A DNA stretch of 64,000 bases from positions 21,015,681 to 21,079,680 of the forward strand of contig OU612071.1 in assembly GCA_914767715.1 (NCBI GenBank). Reading direction: 5' to 3'. The translations under genes and the position numbers were made by a program. Shown here piece by piece: positions 34,001 to 46,000 of this stretch (the first letter of the stretch is position 1; each line of letters begins with the position of its first letter). The stretch is from Membranipora membranacea (Eukaryota; Bryozoa; Gymnolaemata; Cheilostomatida; Membraniporidae). The notes under the pieces are model-generated. The model ran no database searches. It was not told where the DNA came from and saw only the letters and a program-made list of their open reading frames with translations.

Positions 34001-37000
34001 TTCTTGACACCTGTGTAATCCATTGGTCTCAGTCTGTATAACACCTTTTCATGGTGACTGACCTAACCGTATATTACATAATACGCTGCTTCCAGGTCCA
34101 GGTCATTTTAAGATGGTGTTTTCTTTTTATTACCACAATTAAAATCTAAACTGAAACAAGTGAAACTTTTTAGTTGTTAGTGAGTGTTTACCCCTATTTT
34201 CAAAAAATTCAACTGTCACTTCATCAGTTTTTATCAAAACAAATTAAATTTATTGACATTGTTATTCATCCTTGATTTGGTTTTACAAAATAAAAAAAAA
34301 AGAGAAAACTAATCATTATTTCGTTATTTTTGAGACAATGCATTGATTGGCTATGTACTCATGAAATCCGCTATATCCAATGAGAAACATATGGTTTATT
34401 GTTTTATTTTATTATTGCACTATAGTGAAAAAGAAGATAGCTAAATTCTTAGTTCTCAAAGGGATGCAAGAGGGAATCTGTTATCCTTTCCAAAACCTCC
34501 AGACTGGTTTCCTCAGATTGTGAGCAGGAAAGTTTGAAAATGGATTTCCACAAACCTTTACTTCCATCCATTTGAGCACAGGAATGGCCTAATTCTGTAT
34601 CAAAAGCTCCAACAAATATGCACTAACCTAGGTTGTGGCTTATAATTAAAAATAACATGTATACTATGAGCTGAATTGCTGGCTGATTCACATATCGGTC
34701 AGCATATAGAACAATAACAAAGTAAGCTGACATAGTCATAGACAAAGATATCCATCAATACATAGACAAAGATATCCATCAATCTATTGAGGAATTACAG
34801 GAAAGATAAGAGGTTTAATGGAAGGGAGATATAATCTTCACAACGCTGTGGATATGAGTCACGTGTTACTCACTGGTAGTGCTAGATAGATGATGTACAC
34901 AAGTTTTGTAGAAGAGTGCCGATGATCACCCAGATAGCTCAAAGTACACTAGCAGGCAGAGTAAATATTGGCTTGAGTTTAGTTCAGCTGGATTTGGGGG
35001 ACATGTTGGCTACTACTTATTTTCAATAGCCAGTGTTTGAAGTATATATATAGTGATAGGGTTGAGTAGATGAAAGCTAGTCATAAATTTCACTATTTTC
35101 AACTTGTGAACCGGGAAAATGGCGAATGTCGAGTTTGTGGCAAAGAAACTGCAAATTCCATGCAGGAAAACTGTGATTTCGATGATAGAGCCATAAACCA
35201 ACAATAACGTATGGATATTTTTCACAACCCTAAGAAAACACCATGAACACAATAAGTAAAAAGCTAACTAGCTAGCTAACAGCTAATTGATTCAGGGTTT
35301 AAGATTTCAGCTCATATTTAGCATGTTCCTTCAACTTAGACATATTGAGGGTACTGTAATCAGGGAGGGTGGGGTGGGATCCCACCCTCCCTGCTGTAAT
35401 TTGACATGATATGGTGCTGCAGTGGTCAAGAAGCTATCATGTGATCCAATATTTTACTCAACCACCAATTGATTAAATTTTCAGATTTCAATAAGAAATC
35501 TGTTATAACAGCGAGAACAAAAACTTATAAATTCAACTTCACCAAGTGCAAAAAATTTTTAAAACATAATTAAGTTAAAAATGCTGACCGGACAATGAGT
35601 GATGTCATACACCACTGTGAGTTTTTGCTGAAATCCAACAAGATAAAATCACTTGTAATTTGTTTGGCACCACTACTTCAGAAATCAGGCCACAAAATTA
35701 ACTTCATTCGACGTTATGTGTTTGATTTTTTTTTGCATTTTTGGATCGTAGTAAAACATTGTGTAAGTGACTGTGATATGTATATCAGTGTCACTTCTAG
35801 TGAGTTGAGTTATTTACATGCTTTTTTGTATTTGACCCGTTATTTGAATCACAAAAAATACACATGGGAAACGGCGTTTTAAATTTTTCTTTGTGAATTA
35901 ATTTTACAGCATAATTCTTGTGAATCAATGTAATTTGAATATTGAAGATCATCTGTCTCTGTAACTGTAAAAGTCCCACAAGTAACTGTAAAAGTCCCAC
36001 AAGTAAAAGTCCCACAACTAAATTAAAATATTTTTTATCATTTTATTTTGGAGAATTCTTTGGCCCCACATTTTTAGTTATATCAATGTCCTAAGCGAGT
36101 TTGACTATTAATTTAGCTTAACTTTAGAGTTGCTCCCCAGTACAGGGAGTGTAGAGAAAACATAATTGGGCCAAGTAAAAATAATTTGTTTGAGAGGCAC
36201 ACTGCCGCTGACAATAAAGCTCAAAGCGTTAGAGTATCTAACATGTGCCTGTCCTTGGGTAATTTAACCTTGGGCCGTCAAACAAAATTCCTTTTAGACC
36301 AATCTGAGTTATACACAAGCTCAGTTTGCGGGAGGGAGGGAGGGAGGGAGGGAGGGAGGGAGGGAGGGAGGGAGGGAGATAATCAACAGTAAATAACCAG
36401 GAGACACTCACTGTTTTCCCTGAGTACGACGGGTTTGTTGACAGAGTTTTTACGAGATGATGTCACTGCTGACTGATTCTCTAACATTCTCTGTGAGTCA
36501 ACCCTCTCATACACATCAGGACCCGATCTCTTACCTTCAATAATAGAATAATATAGGTACCTTCTTACCTCTAGATCAAACACACCATGGTATTCATTCA
36601 AATATAATTGAGTAAGTAAGGCCAAAATAAGTTCAAATCATAGAGTTATTATATACTACAGTATATAATAACTCTATGGTTTGAATCTTCGGAGGTGTGA
36701 ATCAAATAAAATGGAACAATGTTCATTAACAAGTGAGCTTCATCCTAACACTAGAATCTATAACATTTTCAACATGATTAACAGAATTTTTTTCTTCGTT
36801 ACCTTCTCTCTCGCATAAAGAAAAGCATTGAGAAGACAACTTTAGGAACTTAATAAATCTCAATTATCTCGCCATCTTATGTAATTATCTTGAACAGTTT
36901 TAACAATGTTTTATCCTGGTTTATTTGTTATAAAGTGCCCGAGAAATAATTGGTGATATATGTTTATATATATATAATATTATTAGTGATATTTCACAAA

Positions 37001-40000
37001 TGAGTCAGACATAATTATCATTTGCGTGGAACAGGACGTGGGACCTCCGAGCCAATCACTAAAGCCCTCATTCCGAAAGTTAATGAGGTCAAATATTTGT
37101 TAATTAAATTAGTTATGATCTCACCACTAGAAGATAAGGTACTGCTGTTGGACTCAAGTCGGGGAGGTACGATACGCCCCGCCTCTGATCCGCTGTAATC
37201 AATCTGCTCATAGGCTAATGTCTCTCTGTTGCTGTTGCTTGCACCTGATAAATACAAACAAATTATTAACATGAAGTCATATTCAGCTGAACTCAGACTC
37301 AAAACTGGCAGCATTCTGTTAACAAGAACTGAATTGTATATTATTGTAAACTGTTCTAAAAAAAGAGCACATTGTCATAATATTGAAATCAGTTCTTGTG
37401 TTGCTTTATAGATCGAATCTGCCCTTCAAAGTATATGTGTAGTGAAGATGAACAACGAAAACCCACACAAAACCAACATTACAGGTTCAAATTACGTCAC
37501 CCTGCTCGGCATCAGCAATATCAGCAGAGAAGACAACTGCTAATCAACTGTAAAATATCCTCCTGCACTTCACTTCAATGAAACTTTGTAGTTTAGATGG
37601 ATATAATGATATAATTAGATGAAAATAAGTGGTATCAGATAAATTATGTCTTATCTTTACACTTTTCATAATCACTAAATTCTGATTCCGATTTGTAATA
37701 CTGTACCAGCATTGTAATACTGTACCAGCATTGCTGTCAGACGTTCTATCCCTTAGTTTGGCTGTGTCTTTATTATCTCTGTTTATATGGAACGGTCTGG
37801 GTACATCTGGTACAGGCGGTGGTCCTTTCTCTTGGTCGGCTATATAGTGATTCGTTTCTGTTAAAAGTCATTTTTATACGTTAAGAAAACAGACATTTCG
37901 GGTGAGTGCTCAAATTCTGCCCATGTTGAATATCGTTATTAACAGCATCCCATTGTGGATTGTAATGGAATGCCAATACCAGCAACAGCAACCCGGGCAG
38001 AGGTTGAACACCTATTCAACCTAGCATTCTATGTGTACGGTGATCTACAGCTCCCTTGACAACTTGTTTAAAATTATGGTTCCTTGTATCATTGATTCAG
38101 ATTTTCATGTATCATCTTTGCGCCACAGTTTTTTAGTTGAAAGTTCCTGGTGTAAAAATCTGTTTTTACAGAACAAATTGTTCTTGTTGGCTAAATGGAA
38201 CAGCATTACAAGCGACCCTCGCAAAGGTCGAAAACTTAAACTACGACATAATAGTAGTAAGACAGGAGATTATAATCTGACCAGCGCTCAGCTCCACAGT
38301 ACAGTAAGGTGATATAGGTTTAGTGTAGTTTTTAGCTCTCTCCCTGACTTCAGCCTCTGTGATCCCTCCAGCTGGAGAAGAAGATGGAATGCTATTATCA
38401 TAACTCTGACTATGCTCCTCTGACTTATCATACAAATATGTGGAGATCTGCCGAGGTGAGTCTGGAACTAAACAAAGAATCCGAATATGCAGGTCAAACA
38501 AAATAAATCCTCACTGTCTGCAATGTATGTGTGATTTGACCGGTGAGTGATAATAGTAAATGTTGAATTATGTCTGTTGACTAAAAGGCACATAAATGGA
38601 TAGTCAGCAGTTTGACCAATACTGATTCAAGCGACGAGAAGCAGTAACAGTTTGTTTCAAATATCGAGTTGCTCTCTCAAATTTTATTAGAGGACAACTA
38701 CCACATAACAAAAACAAATTCAATGATGAAGCATTGCAGGAGGATCAAGTTTTCTTTCATTCAAACAAATATCCACCGCTTTTTGATATACAGTGCAATT
38801 CAGCAATACACGATCACAATGTCAAAGCAAATTTTCAGTCCACCTCTTCAGGTTCAGAATAACATTTATTATTGTTATAAGCAAAGGAATAGGCTCAGAG
38901 CGCACAACCTGTAGATGACCTGATTTCAATATTGATCCGATATGCCTGCATTTTGGGATTCTCCCATTCTACTGTTAAACCACTCGCAGCTGGAGGAGAG
39001 AAATTCCAAATGAAGGTAAATATGTTCTTACTTAATCAAAGTAAACCTAAGATGGGAAGATAGGGAAGGACTCGGACTCACCGACATCAGTCCCCCCTGT
39101 GATCTCTGTAGCCAGGTGATACTGCTGTAGATTATCTCCTGTGTAGTGCTGATTTGTAGCAGTGCTACACGGGGCAGGGGCGTCTACATCGTAACTATCC
39201 GTCAGGGGTGAGTCAGGGATATCACAGGATGACGCAATGCTCTGGAAAAAAGAAATTTGTCATCCTTAATACAAAAGTCGATACTCTTGGAGAATGCTTT
39301 TGAGTAAATATGTGAAGGTGATACAAGTTTTACTAGACACTGGACTAGACTGCTCTCCTAGCAAAGACATCATCAGCATGGAAGGGAAATTTTGGATCAT
39401 AAACTATACCACAAATCAGAAAAAGGCTTTAAATTTGTTGTCTATTGTGAGCTCTTGAGCTGAGCTGCACAAGTCAATCAACAACTTCTCTCTTGATTGT
39501 TGTAACTCACCTGTTGATCCCCACTGCTGTACCTGACAGCTGTTTGTTTCTGAAGCTGAGGTCTATCACCACCTGGTAAATCCACTGATAGCTTACTTGG
39601 CGGTATCTAAAACAGGATATGTCACTTATGTATTGAAATAACAAACGTTTCCAAAATTTCTGAATTGCAGCTATACTTTCTTTCATATTTGGTGATCTGC
39701 TCTAACCGATTCATTTGACCAAAGTCGTCGTATACAACGACAAAATGAAATCATGAACCATAAATAACCATATTTTGTATCACTTATTACTGGGAGTTCA
39801 GTTTGTCGTTATATGGAAAAGAAGGGCAAATGTGATAGACTACTGCTTATGGCTGGCCGTTTATCTACTGAATAACAAACTACTTCGTATAACCTCATCT
39901 TAGCACATTTCTCTACTCAATAAACAGTAAATAGAAACAGGTCAGAGAACAATTAACTCGACCTACCCGGTGAGCTACAGCAGTACCAGGAATATAAGTA

Positions 40001-43000
40001 GTAGGTGATGTGAGATCCGTACTTCTCTCCATACTCTGTAGTAACTCATTATTAAACATGGCGTTCTCATAACTCAGCTCTGTATCCTCCTCCTGTGATG
40101 GTGACAGTACTAGTGAACTGTAACAACAAGGCGTATAATATTGTCAACTGTAATCCACTTACTCTCCTATATGAATAAGTTTGTGTCTCAATAACAGTGA
40201 ATGTGTACTGTGGAAGCCTAAGACTTTAAAATATTAGAAGCACAGGATACTTTTGTACACCCTAGGCCAAGTTCAGTCAACTAATGTTTTAAACACCTAT
40301 ATCTTGGCATTGGGAATAAGTAGTTGTCTTTCTGCACTCTCTATTATGTCATTAAGGATGGAATTAATGTGTGACTGCAGTCTTGGTCTAGGAGATCCTT
40401 CCCACCCATGAATTCAATGAGATATAAATGGAGTGAAACATCAAAGATATTTTTTGCAGTCTGACACAGATCAGTTCACACAACAAAACAAAGGACTTTG
40501 ATGGAAATCAATATACCCTAGAACTGCTTATTTCCATGTAACTAATGGTATGTAATTTTCAGAACTGGGTTTATTTTGTAATAAGTGGATAATGAGATTT
40601 TATGTTTTCTTTAACCGGTCATATCCATATGTATATAAGTGAGTGATGATCTTACCCTCTGACTAGTTGTGTGAGATCTTCAGCAGATCGAGTAGACTGA
40701 GATTTAAGTAGCTGTTTTCTCAACTTCTTCGGGGGTAGGGGGAGAGTATTACCTGGTACCCCAGAGTCTGAAAATGCACAACGTTGATTCACGTAAATCC
40801 AACTTGTAACATTTTCACTAATCTCAGTTTTTAATAATAGCCGAAAAAAGGTCCAACAATACCCACTAAAAGTCAACAGCTATAGTTCCCACAAAGATTG
40901 TCGGATACAATGCGACTCTCCCTTATGGAATGTGAGCCTTTACAGAGACACCTTCTATCCACCAATCCAGGGTGGAACTAACACAGCCTGCTTTCTTCTC
41001 TTGATTCACAGGTCTGCAACTTTCTTGTGAAATGGATCGAAGACAATTCCTTGAATCTAACCGAACCTGATATGAAATTTAGTTCATCAACGACAAACAA
41101 CAATATAGGCCCCTACACATTCTACTGGAATTGTCTATGATAATTTCTAATCACAAAATAGTTAATAATGGAGAACCATTAAATGGCTTACAAGATGTTA
41201 TAATAATAATTTACCAGTAGTAGAAGACTCTGTGGATTGTCTCGATTGTTGTGATAGTCTCGCGTTACGTAACATGACAGATTCCTCCGGTGGTGTCGGC
41301 GCCATATAAGGTGGTAGTCCCATAGCTTCATAAAACGATGGAGGGGGAGTAGCCAGGCTTACTAGAAACAAGATAAAGGTATGATAATTAAAATGCAGTG
41401 AAAATGCAACAAAAAGCGGAATAAAAGAGGTGAAGCAGCAAAAAAAATTGAGCAAACAACTTTTAACCTAGTCCAAGTGCTGAGACAGCTGCGATGCGAG
41501 TTACTGGCATGACCTCATCAACCACTCATTTTCAAATTAGTGGTTGTTGGTGATAATGATAATGTTATACCACTAACTCACATTGCAGCCCTCTACTACA
41601 TGTTATCACAGGATCGACGCACTGTAACATAAGCTTGTGCAAATTAATATATACATATGAATGACATCAGTATTATTTATATATATATATAAAGGTTCTC
41701 AAGAAAATATCCCAGGTTAGTGAAAACAGGTGATATTTGTTAGCTAGAACCTAAAAGGCGGTAATATGTACAAAGGAGGTATAAAACCAGAACCCAATAG
41801 AGTGTCATTTGAGATGCAAATGTTCTGTGATAGTTAAAGTGATCAAACTCGGACATGGTTGCTGAAAGTGGCATTCAACTATCAACCACATCCTTATGAT
41901 AGAGGAATGCCACTAACACTGACCCAGACAAAGAGTAACCACTCAAACTAGCTTTGCAGTACAAATTGTTTTTTTCCATATAGGGAGTTGTCCTCCTGTT
42001 GTAAACCAGAGACAACTCCTGAAAATAAAATATAAGCTCAGCTTCCTCTAGCAGACATACTTACTAGTACTGAGTCCTATACTGCGCAGACTTTTCATAG
42101 CTGCACAGCAGAGATATTGCAGATTGAGATAAATGTGTTAAGTTGAATAACTCCCACAAAAATTAGTAGAAAGACAAAATGTCAGAGACGCGAAGTCATA
42201 TATATAAATTATTAGAGGAAAATCACAACTGATTACTTTATATCAATAGTATCAACGATTGATTAACATTTGAATATCGGCCTGTGAAAGTTACTAAAAC
42301 TAATCTAGTCACCAGCAATTCATTAGGCCATTTAATTTGAAAGGTTTCTGAGAAAATATAACAATGTTATTATATAACTTACAGGGAGAGAAGGCTGCCA
42401 TTGATGGGGACTCAGAATGCATTCTCCCGCGTCCTGCACCCGTGTCCATATCTAATGACTTGGATATACTTGAAGGTGATAGTGATAACTGTGCCAAGCT
42501 CTTGTGAGACGCAGACACAAGATGCCTGCCATTGGTTGGCGAAAGCGCAGATGGGTTTTGATTGGTTGTTTTTCTGAGTTGTGTTGTGTCGCTGAGTATG
42601 TTTAGGCTTTGTATTGATGCGGCCATATGTGTATATTCTGTGTGTTCGTCTAGTGATGGCAATGAAAGAGGATCCTGTAATAATGGTAATATGCATATTA
42701 TGCCCCCCAAAAAAAGAATACAGGAATTGTTGCATAATCCGCAGTCTTCTCTTGTTGGGTCTAACCATAAACACATATTTAGGGGTCTTACTTATGAGAT
42801 AATGATATTGGAACAACACACAGTTGCACATCTTTGGTTGCAATAACCTCAATGACTTTGGTTTCATTCAATTACCTGTAATGTCTTGACAACGAGGGCG
42901 GAAGGGAATGTAGGTTTCTTTACCAGTTCACATTAAGGTTGAGCGTTATGCAAAAGTGAAGTGAGGTTACGGCAAGTCAGGTCCACTATGGGTCAAGTTG

Positions 43001-46000
43001 ATTCCTTACTCAAATTTAACGCAAACTAACTTATTTTGTTACCTCCGTAGTTTTGCTTCTTTGACGTATGATATTGATAGGCACAATACTGTGAGGTGAG
43101 CTTGCTGCATTAATAGCTGAAGCGACCCCTGGTGACAATACATTATGTGTATTAGGAGTCACTGGTAAGGACTGATTGGATCTATTAGGTCTTCTAAGTG
43201 AGGTAGGTTTGGCACTGTTAGGTAACTTTGGTGGTGTGGTAGGGTCACTATTGAGGGGTAACCTTGAAGGCCTAGAAGGCTTCTCTTCCAACCAATTTTC
43301 TACATCTGATAACTTAGTATCAGGAATATGTCCATTACTAACTGTAGAACTTCTGGCGCTTTCACCACCTAGAAACGACATAGCAGCATGTTGACTTGTG
43401 CTAAGCATAGCAAGTAAGCCTAGTGTATGTTAGAGAAAATGAGAAAATTAGCTGACTATAAATAAATAAAGTGATTTATATTTTCTTACGGTCAGTGTGT
43501 GCATCTCCGAGTAGTGGTCTGTTTGAGTTTTAAATTCAATTGAATATTAAATTGATATCTTGATCTTTTAAAAACAGGTTAGTTGCTGTACAACAAGCGA
43601 ACCTTGATTTGGTTCAATGAATCATCTCCTAGCTAACAACATAAGGCCTCACTTATCCAAAAGGCACTCTGGGAGTTAGCATAATATCATTGAAAGCTAA
43701 CTTTTCCTTTTTGTGGTTGGGAGACTTTTCAGTTCGGGAACTCAATCACACTTTGACCAATCCAAACGCCAGAGTGCAAAGATTACCACCCCGTATTGAT
43801 TGGTTGCACATGAGCGAAGCGCTGCTTACCTTCACTGAGATCGACGAGCTCATGAGTAGAAGCAAAGTTATTATCAGATATACGTTTGAGTTCCCTGGAA
43901 TGTTTACTATCAGAGTGAGTATTAGCTAACACTCTGAGACACGTGTACTCCTCATATATCTTCTCTTCTCTCGCCTGCTTCACCTTTTTGTTCGCTTCTA
44001 CTGCCTGTGTACAAGGGGGAACGGACAGAGCAATGAATCAAATAGTTAAAACATGGAATGAACGCAAAGAAACGGTAGTAGCTAAAAAAGAACATTCAAA
44101 TATGATATATAGATGGGTCATCTTGTTTTCCTGTCTATCTAAGATGTGATAGCTACTAAGCTTGGGTTTCAAAATTCAAACCATCCAGACTATTAGATGG
44201 ACACATTTGTAATCTTTTGCCACAATTTATAATAGTATTATATCTATGGCTATGGTCATTTCAAGGTCACTATGATAATGCACGGAGACCTACTAAAGAA
44301 CAACTTCATTTGCCTAATCACAGGTGTTTTTATCCAATTAAGTTAAGCCTACTATGGCAAAACAAATAAGACTTGCACAATGTCTCACAGATGGAAGCTG
44401 ATGTCACAATGAAAGTAAGCAGTAACACATTCAATCCTAAGTTGGAGCAGAAAAACCTGTACCTCAGTAATATATCTGTCAAACAGAGCATACATGAGAG
44501 CGTCCTCTCCCTTCCTTGTACTGAATCTATACACTCCTTCACCCATAGGTGACCGCCGACCAGCCTCGATCTGAAAACAACCTTCACCTGTCGACTCATA
44601 GTTACGTATGGAGTTCAGAGGCCACTGAGCCACAATACTTCCTGATGACTGCAATACAACAACAAAAAATATCACGAAGACATAAAGAGCTGCTGATTAT
44701 GGGGAGTTTTTATAAATGCCAAAAATATTCAAACGCAACACGTTGATTATTATCAGACTTATTTCTATTACAAGGGTACCTGAGCGAGGTTATATTAACA
44801 AGCGTGTATGAGTGATGCTAATGTAGGTTTCCTAGTGACCCTACCCTAATATGATGTCCACAGTATCAAAGAATGAACTACCATTGCTATCGAAATTTTG
44901 ACAGCAATATGCTTATCCTAGCAGCCCCTGCATCGACAACCCATTTACTTGGGATTTAATTTGTGAGGGTAATTCTACACAAGCACCTGACTAGAGCGCA
45001 TAAAAAGTGGAAATAACCATCAAGCCAAGAGAATGGATCATTGTTACTATTATCCTATTTACCTTAAAGGCGAGAGTGACTCCACTCTTACAGATATGCA
45101 GTAGACAGGTCGAACCTCGAGATCCTATCTTCCTGTGACTGTCTGTGTGCTCAGGGTCCACTATGTATACCTTACCTAGTCAAGAGGAAATTACAACTTA
45201 TTGTCACTGGCTTGTCATTGTCATTGTCACATAGACTGTCAAGAAAATCACTTTGTCATAATTCACGCTCTAAAATGTAGTTGAATTGCAGTAAGATGTG
45301 TCTTGTAGGAGTGTCTTGTGATATGGGTGTGATCTTCAAAAAGAATCGTCAGATGTTTCCCTATCAACAATGCACAGTTATCACATATTAAAAATATTGA
45401 AAAAGTATGTATGGCTGCACTAGGCAGGAAACCTGATATGACTGATATATGAAATCAAGGAGTAATAGCGAACTCCTTGATGAAATCAAAAGCCTTCTGA
45501 TAACATGCTTATCTTACTTACTCAATATTGGCGAAAGGACAAATCACAGTGGCCATTGAATGTCAAATGTGATTTTAATTTCGTTCTTTCAAAAGGTACA
45601 AAAGCAGTTTGAACCTTCTGAAAGAATAAATGAATAGATTTGCTTGGAATTATTCCGTCTCCATTGATCAAATAAGGAAGAAAGAAATCACAAAACTAAA
45701 TACCAGAAGTTGGAGAAGACGGCAGACATCTTTGTGTGATCATAAAGAAACCAAATGAGTCCCTGCGAGCCTCATTCTCAAACGCGTAATAAGAGCTCTG
45801 TCTCTTCTCGTTAATAACCTCACATAACCAGGTGCGGTGCTTGTTAACTCCTGACTGTTTGTGTAGCTGAAAGGTGTGATACACATGGGCAACTGTGAAA
45901 TAAAAGAGCGTATATCATATCAATAAATATGTCTTCAATCATCAGTAGTGGGTCACTATTAATCTTTGGCCATATCTCATATGGTCATATGCATACGTAC

